Source of the DNA: Triatoma infestans
Lineage: Eukaryota > Arthropoda > Insecta > Hemiptera > Reduviidae
Assembly: GCA_011037195.1 (NCBI GenBank)
Contig: JAAEAF010014547.1
Coordinates: 115,700-179,699, forward strand
DNA length: 64,000 bases
Direction of reading: 5' to 3'
Positions 10,945 through 20,894 of the stretch are shown here, piece after piece. The notes beneath the pieces are model-generated. The model was given only the letters and a program-made list of their open reading frames with translations, did no database searches and was not told where the DNA came from. The translations under genes and the position numbers were made by a program. Within the stretch, counting starts at the first letter, position 1; each line of letters begins with the position of its first letter.

Positions 10945-11100
10945 CAATCTATGGCACAACAGCCCATGAATAGCCAAGGATAGCGATTTGTTTATGGGGA
11001 GTGTAGTAAGCACGCCGTGGTACCCTAGCCGTTTTAGTTCCGGCTTCGCTACCTAGGAGCGCTATCAACTGTAGCTTCCCACTTTTTTCCCCTCATGGGC
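10945..11100 (-). mobile_element. SINE-like element, second family (tail part)
   Basis: On the minus strand it contains GGGAAGCTACAGTTGATAG, TAGGTAGCGAAG, GGAACTAAAACGGC and a CATGGGCTGTTGTGCC end. These match 51285-51420 on the plus strand in the same order, so both are copies of one dispersed element. Only the part 3' of the tRNA-like head of the 51172 copy is present. Confidence 0.65.
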
Positions 11101-11159
11101 AACTTCGCACCAAAATGCGAGTGCGCATTACCAACGCTAAATCAACACGTGAGGATACT

Positions 11160-11395
11160 TCCGGTTGATAGTTTATCCAAAATATCTTCGTGTTAGATTC
11201 CATGGACATAACCAAATAGAACATCAAATATAAACTTACTAGATTTTTCGTTTTTGTGCTATTATAAACAAATTTATTAAGTTGTACAGCTTGTCACACA
11301 AAGAAAAAAATTTTTTTTTCGTACTACGGAGGCCTTCAAGTGTTCTGAACTGTCGCAATATTTCATCCCCGTTCAGCAGTAAAAGAAAGTAACAA
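11160..11395 (+). mobile_element. Degenerate element A fragment
   Basis: It carries TACTTCCGGTTGA, a CCATGGACATAACC segment and GATTTTTCGTTTTTGTGCTA, in the order expected for the stem-loop half of element A. The terminal hairpin has decayed. Confidence 0.5.
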
Positions 11396-11829
11396 TCGGA
11401 GTATTCACAAATGAAATATGATGTTCTTGCAAGAACTGTTTTTTTTTTTGAGGTAATTTCTATGGATCAGTATTTTTTTTTTTTTTGGAAATATTATATA
11501 AACAGAAAAGTCTTTAGCATTTTTTTGGAGAAAAGCGGAGATAAAAAAAAAACATTCATTTAATAAGAATGTTCCCTCAAATTTGTTTTTTCTTTTTTTT
11601 TTTTTACTAAGTATTGTAATCGTGTCAAATTTTCGATATTGAATTTTCACCGGAAATATCCGTTTGGAGGTCCCCTGAGTCCAAAAAATGTGTGTGTGTA
11701 TGTGAACAGCATAGCACAAAAACGTTGAAACTTGATATTCCGTTTAAGTATCACAATGGGTGTGGTGGTTGGTTCCGCAGAGTGGAAGCATCAGAGACAT
11801 TTCCGTGGTAGCCTGCTTCATTTTATGGT

Positions 11830-11866
11830 CATCGACGGTTTCGGGCGTTCGCCCATCTTCAGGATG
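11830..11866 (-). ncRNA. Hammerhead-like motif, family 1 left arm
   Basis: Read on the minus strand: CATC, CTGAAGA, T, hairpin GGGC-GAAC-GCCC, GAAA, CCGTC, GATG. The stem III word has lost one base (ACCGT instead of ACCGGT) and is probably impaired. Stem I CATC/GATG is intact. Confidence 0.5.
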
Positions 11867-11951
11867 CGTTTTTCAGACAGTGTGCCAACACAGACTCGTA
11901 CTTTTATGTTATGTTGTGTACGAGTCTGGGTTGGCAACTGTCTGAAAAACG

Positions 11952-11989
11952 CATCCTGAAGATGGGCGAACGCCCGAAACCGGTCGATG
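11952..11989 (+). ncRNA. Hammerhead ribozyme-like motif, family 1 right arm
   Basis: All expected core parts are in order: stem I strand CATC; CTGAAGA (the consensus CTGANGA allows any base at the fifth position); a linking T; stem-loop II GGGC-GAAC-GCCC; GAAA; a self-complementary stem III word ACCGGT overlapping GAAA; the cleavage-site C; then GATG to close stem I. This is the layout of a type I hammerhead with a very short stem III. In known elements of that kind such a short stem III is thought to work better as a dimer. Activity is inferred, not shown. Confidence 0.65.
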
Positions 11990-12497
11990 ACCACAAAATG
12001 AAGCAGGCTACCACGGAAAATGTCTTTGATATCACAATGGGATCTGACAGTACGTTATCTGTCAAAATTCCCCAACCGAAAGTACCACTTTAGAATTTTT
12101 TTTTTTTTCTTTTTACTAAGTGGCTCCGACGATTTTCTTCAAATTTGGGATATCAACTACACATATAACGAGCTCTACAACTTTTATTTGAAACATTTCT
12201 TTGGGAAAATTCATTTAAAGGCATTTTTAGGGGAGGAGTGGAGTTATGTTTATTCTAAAGTGCTATCATAGTTGATTATACAATTCTATCATCCAAAGAA
12301 AATTAATGAGAAATAAATAGATGGCCGAAATTCCAAGGAAATTAGTAAACCGGAAGTGCGCTTTTACTGGACAGTTTTTTTTTTTCAGTTTTCGACGAAT
12401 TTCATTAATTTTGGCACACAAACTATAAAATTTATCAATTATAATTTTGAGCACTGGAGGAGTAAGAGAAAGTTGTCTGAGTGTTTCACATCAGACT

Positions 12498-14514
12498 TTT
12501 TTAACACCTAATTTCGCTCCCTAATATATAGTTGGGACAACTTTTATGTTATTTTTGGAATAACACTTTTGAGTGGAAGCCATAGTCAAGGGTTAATTTG
12601 CAGGAACCCTCTATAAAACAATTTTGCTAGAAAAGTATTTCAAATGAATGTCTCTAGTTTATATGTGAAATTTAAGGAAAATCGTTGGACATATATGTAG
12701 TGAAATTTGCGAAAAAAACTGTCACATTTCCGGTTAAAGGATTTTCACCGAAACCCTTCTTTCTTGGATCCCTTTGTGGTGCCTAAATGGGATATTAATT
12801 ATGAGGTTTCTTTAAATAATACTTTGTTCACACTTACACGTACATATTGTAATATGATTTGTATTGGGGGGGGGAAATAAAATATGTTAATTAATAATTA
12901 ATTATTATAATTCATAATTGATATCTTCTCTAAAGGGATTTCGTGTGGCCTGTGTTTATACCGAAGTTGGGGAGGTTGGAAAAACAACTAAATATATAGA
13001 TTCAAAATATATAATTAAAATAAACAGTATATGTCAAAAATTAATAAATACAATATTGAGATACAACATAAGTGTCTTGTCATTTAGGAGACACTGCTTT
13101 TTATAAAACTTACATATTTTACATATATTCTAAGTTGAAGAAGGTTGGGAGTTTCTTGGAGCACTTCCACCAGTCACTACTGTAACATGGCTTTTTCTAA
13201 TGATAGATTTCACTCTTTTTACCGTATAAATTTTGAACTCAACTCCTCCCCTAACAAGGTCCACCTTATATATTCTACCTCCACCCCGGGGAAAGTGAGA
13301 AGAGGGAAATTCCCTTTGTCCTAAATAAATGGTATCTCTGACTCAACTAACTGTTTCTTTTGTGCCTTCCATCCTTCAAAAAACCCAAATTTATAAATAT
13401 ATACATCGGGAAAATTCCTTACTTTACAATCATAAAATATTTAACAAGAATATATTTCTATACAATTTACATTTATTAATTCTCCCAAAGATGTACACAT
13501 TACAATATACGCACATAAATACACTTATTTCTGGCTGGAAGACAACTAGGAAAATCACAGTACACTAATACAATATGAGAAAGTATAAAAACAAAAAGTT
13601 CCGAAACTTTTATTTATTTATTTATTTTTTATTTAAATTAAATCTAACCGTTATATTCAGAGTTCAATAAAAGCCCATCATATTTCCTCATATACAGGTT
13701 TCTTTTTTATTTTTTTTATTTTTTTTAAAAAAAAAAGAAGATTATTAGTTTTATTTCTAGTGCCTTATAAATAATGAATGTGTAATATACAAGGAATGTT
13801 GTCGTCAGGAATGCTAACCACCCAATCTACTTCTTCATCTGTTTTACTTCCTCACTAAATTCAGCTACTTTCTCTGACTGACAACAACGCCCCCTCCACC
13901 CTTCTTACTGTGTCACTTTATTTATTTATTTTTTTTTTTAAATTATGACAGTGTTTTATTTATTTTTTATTTTTTTGAATTTATTTAAAAGTAAACTAAT
14001 TATGAGGGGTTTTTTGTTCAGGAAAGAAGTTGAGAACCCCTATGTAGGGTTTACTCATCTTCTAAAATTCAGATGTGAAACACTCAAACGACTTTCTTTC
14101 ACTGCAATAATAAATATAATAGAATCATACTTAAATAGATAAATAAATAATAGAGATAAAAGGAATTATCATGTTTTTACCTGAGTAACTCGTAGGAAGA
14201 ACGATCTTTGTCTCAAATTAAATCTTGCAGCTAACCTAATTACCTAATTGACCTAATTGACAGGACCCCCATAAAATCAGCTTGCCGGAAAAAATTTTAA
14301 ATAATATTTTACAATTTGCAAAAAAGTTTAAAGAAAATCGTTATGGAAGTTTTCGAGAAAATCCCCCCCCCCAAACAACTCAATAATCTATTCGGAAAAG
14401 ATGTTCTTTCCCGATTAAACGATTGCTTCAAATATGTAAAACTATCATTGCTTCTAATGTATAGTTATTTTTTTTAATATAGATGGCAAAACTATACATT
14501 GTATTGAAGTAGTA
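12498..14514. other. AT-rich region with decayed element A traces
   Basis: Positions 12640-12850 and 14260-14440 are old, unalignable relatives of element A (for example ACATTTCCGGTTAAAGG), and 14066-14105 is a start fragment (AGATGTGAAACACTC). The stretch 13600-13960 is rich in T/A homopolymers and TTTA repeats. No gene was seen. The frames at 12918-13568 lack protein-like features. Confidence 0.4.
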
Positions 14515-14522
14515 CTTTAGAG

Positions 14523-16011
14523 CAGTGTTCCGCAACCGGTGTGCCACTTTGCATTTGAAATCCTTTTCCAAACCAATGCTATAAATTTTGCAGATGCACT
14601 TTCTCTGCGAATTCGAGAGGAATTTTTTTTGAATTGAGTAACGACGGGACGCTAAAACTTTACTTTGCCGAAGTTTCATTGGATGCATTCCTGGTTTTCG
14701 GTTCGGAAACAATATCTTCGGATTTCAGAACACGCTATTTCAATTCTATTCCCAAAGTTTTTCAACTCTAGTGTTAAATAAAATTGATAAGCGGACGTAC
14801 ATGTTTAAAAGGTCTTGGATCAATACTCCCAGTATTGGGGAAGTATTGTAAACCTAGTAAGGGGAAGTATTGTAACCGTGTCGTTATTTTCGTTATCGAG
14901 TTTTCACTGGAAATATCCTTTTTGAGGTCCCCTTAGTCCAAAAATTGGTTTTTAGCAAATGTGTGTGTGTGTGTGTGTATATATGTGTATGTGAACAGCA
15001 TAGCACAAAAACGAGAAACTGTAGAAAGTTGAAACTTGATATTCCGTTTAGGTATCACCATGGGATCTGACAGTAGATTATCTGTCAAAATTCCTCAACC
15101 GGAACCACCACTTTACTAGTTTTTTTTTTACGTTTTTGCGATTTTCTCAAAAATGACTTCGACGATTTTTTTTCAAGTTTGGTATACAACTACACATACT
15201 AACAGCTACACTTTTTATTTAAAACATTTCTCCGGGAAAAATTCATTTAAGGGCACTTTTGGGGTAGAGGTGGGGTTAGGTTTTCCTCTAAAGTGCTATT
15301 TCAGTTTATTAGACAATTCTGTCATCTAAATAATATAAATTCGAATTAAATATGTTGTTGAAATTCCGAGTTTGAAAAAAATCGGATGACTGGAAGTGCA
15401 TTTACTTTTTACCACTTTACTAAATAATTTTTTCACTTTTTTGCGATTTTCTCAAAAATGACTCGCAACGATTTTCTTGAAACTTCTCATATAAGCTACA
15501 CATACAAATATCTACAACTTTTATTTAAAACATTTCTGTGGGAAAATTCATTTAAGGGCACTTTTTGGGGAAGGAGTAGGGTTATGTTTTTCTCTAAAGT
15601 GCTATAATAGTTGATTTTACAATTCTATTATCCAAACAAACTTAATTGGAAATAAATAGGTGACCGAAATTCTGAGTTTCAAGAAAATTAGTAAACCGTA
15701 AGTGCGGCTTTTACTGAACAGTTTTTACAGTTTTCGACGAATTTCAAAAAAATTTGGTACCCAACCTATAAAATTTGTCAATTATAATTTTGAGAACTGG
15801 AGTAAGAGAAAGTTGTGTGAGTGTTTCGCACCAGATTTTTTTTACAATATTTTATATGAGTATAGTTTTTAAGTTGTGTATGTATATGTATGAAATAAAA
15901 AGAATTATTTATATTTATGCATTCTATTTTTGTATATTTACTTTTAGTGTGCCGCGAAATATAGGGAAGAACTTTGTTGTACCGTGGGCAAGAAAAGGTT
16001 GCGGACCACTG
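14523..16011 (+). mobile_element. hAT-type element, internally deleted, 8-bp TSD
   Basis: The ends are inverted repeats: CAGTGTTCCGCAACC at the left and GGTTGCGGACCACTG at the right (two mismatches). The flanks are a perfect 8-bp duplication CTTTAGAG (14515-14522 and 16012-16019), the size expected for hAT transposons. Inside, 14586-14780 on the plus strand encodes fragments of a hAT transposase C-terminal domain (LSNDGTLKLYF and, one frame over, WFSVRKQYLRISEHAIS), so at least one frameshift is present. The rest of the transposase is missing and a younger element A copy sits inside. The surrounding sequence is itself an old element A copy. Confidence 0.85.
14836..15836 (-). mobile_element. 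Element A copy nested in the hAT element
   Basis: It runs from the damaged stem-loop end CCTAGTAAGGGGAAGTATTG to AAGTTGTGTGAGTGTTTCGC. It contains a (GT)n tract near 14960 and both roughly 300-bp tandem units, each with an ATTCATTTAAGGGCAC block. Length is about 1 kb. It is one of the more complete copies. Confidence 0.8.
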
Positions 16012-16019
16012 CTTTAGAG

Positions 16020-17485
16020 GAAAGCTTAACACTACTCTGCCCTCCCCTCATCCAACACTTTACGGGAAGTTTAAAGAAAATTGTACAGACCAGTTTTTGA
16101 GAAAATTGCGAAAAACTGAAAAAAAAAAAAAAATTGTTTAGTTATTCTTGCGGTGATAGATTTTGCCGAATTCTCCGAATCAGATGCAGTGGTTAGTATC
16201 TAAACGGAATAACAAAGTTTAACCTTACTACGATCTTTCAGTTTTGTGATATTTTCTTTTAACAGGAAAATAAGAGTGTAAACAAAACAGTAACTGTTAT
16301 CTGTGGCAAACAATCCGATTATAGTAATGATTCAATATGGAAATTGTAGAAATAGGCTGAGATTTGTTTGGGCGTTTAATGAAGTCCAGTAATTTGAGCG
16401 TCTATAAATAGTATATTTTGGCCAACTTTTGGATTAGTTACGAAAGTTAATGTTTTATCTGAAGTAATACAAGTAATACAACAAGTTTGAAGTAATAAAA
16501 CATATAATAAATAAGAGTTAAAAAATAACAACAAAATCTGGTGTGAAATACTCGTGTAATACACGAAGTATCACGATTCTGTTAATATATATATATTAAT
16601 GGGAAAAAAATGTTTCAAATAAAAGTGATAGGCTTATTTATATCTGAGCATTCTAAGTTTAAAGTAAACTAGTTGTTAGTAGTTTTTTCAAGAAAATCCC
16701 CCCCCCAAAATTCAAAAATCTTATCTGTAAAGTTACATATACTGTTGATGGATTTTGCCCGAAACTTTCGTGTCAGATGCGGTGGTATTTCCTAAACCCA
16801 AGTTTGAATTTCCTATGATTTTTTTTTTCCTTTTTAAGATATTTTGTTATCACATAGACCATTCGCTAAAAACATTGTTTCCTACTTGAATATAATGGAT
16901 GAAATCATGGTCGAATCAATGGACTAATCACTGATTGAAATTGCATTTCTCTTTCTAACTGAAAAGGGGGTAAACTATGGAGCGTATTTAGGAACTGGAA
17001 AGACAAAAAGGATCAAAATTGAATCACTGTCAAACGTCAACGATCAAGATACTTCATTCCGTCACTCTGCCAGTCAGTGTGGTCACTCTCTACTCACGCA
17101 ATTATACTCTCACTTTAAAATAGTACAATTTAAGTCTTTGCAATGTTTATTATTTGCTCTCAATACAAACAGTGTTCAGTAAGTCTTACCTTCACTCTAC
17201 CTAAGTATCTCTCTTCTGAGCTAACCTAAAACCATCCCCACTTCATTAGGGAATCTCAAAACGTGTATTTCCGGTTAAGATCAAGCAATTGGAGGGTTAG
17301 GCCAGATGTGAATGTCTATGATTCAATGAGATCTACCCCAAAAATATTCTAATGCCACAAGACATTCATTTCTGTCAGTTTTTTAATAGACAAAATTTGC
17401 TAAATACTTTCAATGTTTAGTTACATTTAATATTGATAAGCGTTTGAATTGTATTCAAATAGAGTACTGGTTAACGTAATGGTAG
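16020..17485. other. AT-rich region, old repeat traces, no gene seen
   Basis: Positions 16060-16280 and 16600-16870 are old element A relatives. A short end fragment (ATCTGGTGTGAAATACTCG) lies at 16535. Positions 16900-17280 are moderately complex, unrecognised sequence. Confidence 0.35.
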
Positions 17486-17754
17486 TTTTGAGATTCGACT
17501 AATGATGCAACTTTTTCATAGATCTCTCTCAGAGAGAATAGATGACTTTTACCATAAAGATATATGAAAAAAAAAGTCAATATTCAGGTGTGAAGGTATA
17601 TACCAAATTTAAAGAAAATCATTGAAGTGATTTACAAGATATTTGCCAAAAACTAATAATAATCCATTCAGAATTGTCATATTTCCGGTATGCGTGAAGG
17701 GACGGAATGCACATTTACACATTTATACATTTACACATTTACATCTTTTTCTCA
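17486..17754. repeat. Direct repeat unit, copy 1
   Basis: This block of about 250 bp starts TTTTGAGATTCGACTAATGA and ends in a TTTACATCTTTTTCTC segment. It recurs in the same orientation at 18171-18414, inside the neighbouring palindrome. Copy 1 has a small ACATTTAT expansion near 17712-17745 that copy 2 lacks. Its core resembles decayed element A (ATTTCCGGTATGCG). Confidence 0.85.
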
Positions 17755-18077
17755 TACCAATGTAAACAATATTTTTGTTTGGCCGTTGTTAATTAAACAA
17801 GCAAAAAATTAGTTGGCTGTGGCCAAAGAAGAAACTTTTTATTTTTAAAAAAGTTTATTCGACGTTTCCAAGACACCTTTGATGTCCTGGAAATTAAGAA
17901 AATTGTATGATAAAAATTAAAACATAATCTTTAATTAAAACATAATAAAGATTAAATAAACATAATCTTTGTATGTTTTAATTTTTATCATACAATTTTC
18001 TTTATTGAAAATATGGCTGGGTCCGCAATGCTGGATAACATCCGGTATTTATCCGTCGTAGCATGCATATTAGTTAT

Positions 18078-18116
18078 GTTCCTGACCGGTTTCGGATATT
18101 CATCCATCGTCAGAGC
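18078..18116 (-). ncRNA. Hammerhead-like motif, family 2 left arm
   Basis: Minus strand order: CTGACGA, T, hairpin GGAT-GAAT-ATCC, GAAA with ACCGGT, cleavage-type C, then AGGAAC. The core is intact. Stem I pairing with the preceding TGCT is weak (two clear pairs), unlike family 1. Confidence 0.5.
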
Positions 18117-18170
18117 AAATTCACCAAGTTCGTGTAGAGAGTTCACTTAAACGAAATGTTTCTGTAGACT

Positions 18171-18414
18171 TTTGAGATTCGACTAATGATGCAACTTTTT
18201 CATAATTCTCTCTGAAAGAGAATAAATGACTTTTACCATAAAGATATTTGATAAAAAAAAAAAGCGTCAATATTCAGTTGTGAAGGTATATACCAAATTT
18301 AAAGAAAATTATTGAAGTGATTTACAAGATAATTGCCAAAAACTAATAATAATCCATTCAGAAATGTCATATTTCCGGTATGCGTGAAGGGGGGCACATT
18401 TACATCTTTTTCTC
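18171..18414. repeat. Direct repeat unit, copy 2, inside the palindrome
   Basis: Same orientation and high identity to 17486-17754, but located between the two family 2 arms. It lacks the ACATTTAT expansion. Confidence 0.85.
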
Positions 18415-18523
18415 TTAAAAGATGATGTATGTATGCATGTGGGCCATACATAGATACAACCAACAAGTGTGAGTTTACAGAAACATTTCGTTGAAGTGAA
18501 CACTCTACACGAACTTGGTGAAA

Positions 18524-18566
18524 TTGCTCTGACGATGGATGAATATCCGAAACCGGTCAGGAACAT
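18524..18566 (+). ncRNA. Hammerhead-like motif, family 2 right arm
   Basis: CTGACGA at 18529-18535, the stem-loop GGAT-GAAT-ATCC with four perfect pairs, GAAA at 18549-18552, the self-complementary ACCGGT and C at 18558. It is identical in core to the opposite-strand motif at 18078-18116. Confidence 0.55.
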
Positions 18567-18632
18567 AACTAATATGCATGCTACGACGGATAAAATACCA
18601 AATTTTCTTTATTTCCTTATTTTTGTTTTGTA

Positions 18633-18674
18633 ATTCCTGAGGAAGGACACCAAAGGTGTACGAAACGTCGAATC
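18633..18674 (+). ncRNA. Hammerhead ribozyme-like motif, family 3 (Penelope-type)
   Basis: Stem I strand ATTC, then CTGAGGA, a stem II ACACC-AAA-GGTGT with five perfect pairs, GAAA, the self-complementary ACGT, cleavage-type C at 18669, and GAAT closing stem I. The GAAACGTC arrangement after a hairpin is the form I associate with hammerheads in pseudo-LTRs of Penelope-like elements. The mirror motif at 17858-17893 (-) keeps the hairpin and GAAACGTC but has lost part of CTGANGA. Confidence 0.65.
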
Positions 18675-18740
18675 AACTTTCTTTTAAATAAAAAGTTTCT
18701 TCTTTGGTCACAGCCAACTAAATTTTTTGCTTGTTTAATT

Positions 18741-20429
18741 TTTCTCATATATTTTTTAGGGGGTATTCATACATTTTTGAATTCAGAAACGCCGACGAAA
18801 AGCATTATAAAATTGACACAATACCTCCTGTTATCACAACAAGAGAAAATAAAAAAAAAGACGAAGGTTTAAAATGATAAATTGGTTGCATCAGAGATCA
18901 CTAGCGGCGACATTTGTTATTATGAAAGTGTTATATCATGAGCAGCCAGATGAATATCAAAGCTGTTATGGAAATAACAACACAATTTAAAATAATCTTA
19001 GGTCTTTTTTATTTATGTTAAAGTTCTCTATTATATGTTATCAATTATTGTATTTATTTTATTTTTTTTGATAGATTATTTTCTATCAAAAAGGTTAATT
19101 GCATTTCATGAACATTTTTGTATTATAGTTATACGAATATCCTACTTTTTGTCATACCTATTTTCAGAGCATGTACAATATAAACTCTATTAAATAAAAT
19201 GTTTGGAAGAGTTTGACGAGATTCTGTTAAAAGTAGATATTTGGAAATAAATTATATTTAAAAATCCTTTCTCCTATAGTAGGATAGAATAGTTTTTATC
19301 GATTTGTACATTTTTGTTACGTTAAATTCCATTTCTTCGCCTATTCATTCATACAGTTTCACTATTCTCTTGTTCATTTTTTACAATACATTAAAAAAGT
19401 ATTAGAAAATCTGCCATTTATTATTATGTTTTCAGAAAAATGTAGAACTGTCAGTTTGTAATCATTGTCAACAATTCTGAGAGTTATATTGTACGTATCT
19501 CTCGTACCTCTCTTCATTGAATCACTAACAGTTCTTCTATTTCTAAGAAAGTGTTCCATATTTATTTCTATTGTTATAAAAGTTTTCTAACGGTAAATGA
19601 AAACGTGTTTCTATTTTATTAGGTGAAGTTCAGTTTTTATTTATAAAGAAAAATTGAAATTCATAAATAATTTTCACTTGATATTAATCTTTATAGAATT
19701 CTGAACATGGACAAAACTGAACATTTCTAACTAGAATTTGTATTTACTAACTCTGACACGTTGTTGATGAGTACACTTAGATAAAGGAATTCTCAATTAC
19801 ACTCCCTCCCCACCACTAGTAGCTTGGTAACTGAAAATTTTTGAGATATCTAATAAGTGATAAATGTCTAAAAACTTTTCTTCTCCCGTTATTTGTGATT
19901 AGTCGACTTATAAACATATCTCGAACTAAATTGTTACAATGAGATTTGTGATTCAAGTAAATAATAGAATCACCTTTTACTATTTAGGGAAAGATAAACA
20001 TATCTATTATGAAATGCAGATGGCCCCTCTTATTCCAAAATAAAATTCAGAATGCAGTATTTCTAAACATTTATCTGTGGTATTCTTAATATTGTAAACT
20101 TGATGGACATACTGTTGAAATAGTTGAATAAGTAAGTCTTGGCGTGACAAAAACTCCCTGAAGTCAATTTTCTCACAAACATACTTTAAATGAAAGTATT
20201 AGGGTTATATTTATTATATTCCTATTGTACTATATTAATTCTAAATAAGATTTAAAGCAAAACGGGGAAGTAATGAAACCATGTTCAGTACAATGCAATA
20301 AAATACAAACACACACATACATACACCTACACATACACACACATTCACACAATCACCAGAGTCCGTCCACTAACAATATTTTTTAATTGTGGATCCCCCC
20401 CCCCCAAAAAAAAAAACCATTATTTTTTT
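18741..20429. other. AT-rich region, no gene seen
   Basis: No recognised family. Minor items are a CA-rich tract at 20310-20350 and a C-run followed by an A-run at 20394-20417. The frame at 19374-19559 lacks conserved features. Confidence 0.35.
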
Positions 20430-20467
20430 CAGAGAAATTTGCCGTTGTAGCCTGCTTCATTCGTGGT

Positions 20468-20505
20468 CATCGACCGGTTTCGGGCGTTCGCCCATCTTCA
20501 GGATG
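20468..20505 (-). ncRNA. Hammerhead ribozyme-like motif, family 1 left arm
   Basis: Minus strand: CATC, CTGAAGA, T, GGGC-GAAC-GCCC, GAAA, stem III ACCGGT, C, GATG. All core positions match the hammerhead consensus. It is identical to the motif at 11952-11989. Confidence 0.65.
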
Positions 20506-20577
20506 CGTTTGCCAGACAGTGTGCTAACACAGACTTGCACAGAGCAAATTCAGTTTGTACACACAGAGTGACAAACG

Positions 20578-20615
20578 CATTCTGAAGATGGGCGAACGCC
20601 CGAAACCGGTCGATG
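20578..20615 (+). ncRNA. Hammerhead ribozyme-like motif, family 1 right arm
   Basis: As 20468-20505 but on the plus strand. Stem I is CATT against GATG, which weakens one pair. The core CTGAAGA and GAAA and stem II are intact. Confidence 0.6.
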
Positions 20616-20732
20616 ACCACAAAATGAAGCAGGCTAAGTGCTTAAAAGGTCCTTGGATCAATATCTTCGGGTTGCACTTTCAAATATCAAACCGAATGTG
20701 AAGCATTTCTGTTCATTGAAAGAAGACCGATT

Positions 20733-20845
20733 TTCCTAGTAAGAGGAAGTATTATAACGGGTCAGATTTTCGATATCGAGTTTTCACCGGAAATGTCCGT
20801 TTTGAGGTCTCCTGAGACAAAAAAAAAGTGGTTTTAAGCCAATGG

Positions 20846-20894
<49 letters not shown>

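Larger units (their letters stand above)
11761..12029. mobile_element. Foldback element family 1, intact copy with 12-bp TSD
   Basis: It starts TGTGGTGGTTGGTTCCGCAG and ends AAAATGTCTTTGA. It is flanked by the perfect 12-bp direct repeat TATCACAATGGG (11749-11760 and 12030-12041), which is single in uninterrupted element A copies. The left and right arms are near-perfect inverted repeats covering the TAGCCTGCTTCATTTT and CGGGCGTTCGCCC blocks. Each arm carries a hammerhead-like core on opposite strands. It has no coding capacity: the overlapping frames at 11732-12093 read across repeat. Confidence 0.9.
11606..12497 (-). mobile_element. Element A copy interrupted by a foldback element
   Basis: The two parts (11606-11760 and 12030-12497) are one element A copy. 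The block TATCACAATGGG is duplicated on either side of the inserted family 1 foldback at 11761-12029. The right end, AGTTGTCTGAGTGTTTCACA, is intact, and one tandem unit is missing. This nesting shows that the foldback arrived after this element A copy. Confidence 0.8.
17791..18740. mobile_element. Nested composite foldback (families 2 and 3)
   Basis: The outer arms (17791-17900 and 18632-18740) are inverted repeats starting AATTAAACAAGCAAAAAATT, with AGTTGGCTGTGGCCAAAG within, and carry the family 3 hammerhead-like motif. Inside them is a small inverted pair (17897-17935 and 17962-18000). Next come the family 2 arms (18005-18170 and 18460-18600), sharing GCATGCATATTAGTTATGTT and ACCAAGTTCGTGTAGAG. 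At the centre is 18171-18414, a second copy of the sequence found just upstream of the whole structure. There is no coding capacity. Multiple insertions or template switching are needed to explain it. Confidence 0.75.
20430..20637. mobile_element. Foldback element family 1, short copy
   Basis: Both arms are present with a small loop (ACTTGCACAGAGCAAATTCA). Hammerhead-like cores are intact on both sides: 20468-20505 (-) with CATC/GATG stem I, and 20578-20615 (+) with one stem I change (CATT). The outer end with GGTTGGTTCC is missing, replaced by a poly-A/T junction. Confidence 0.8.

Noticed and set aside
11732..12093. Overlapping plus-strand frames
   Set aside because: They read across the foldback arms and the flanking element A.
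20845..20889. An independent (GT)n microsatellite locus
   Set aside because: It is the internal tract of an element A copy, present at the same place in other copies.
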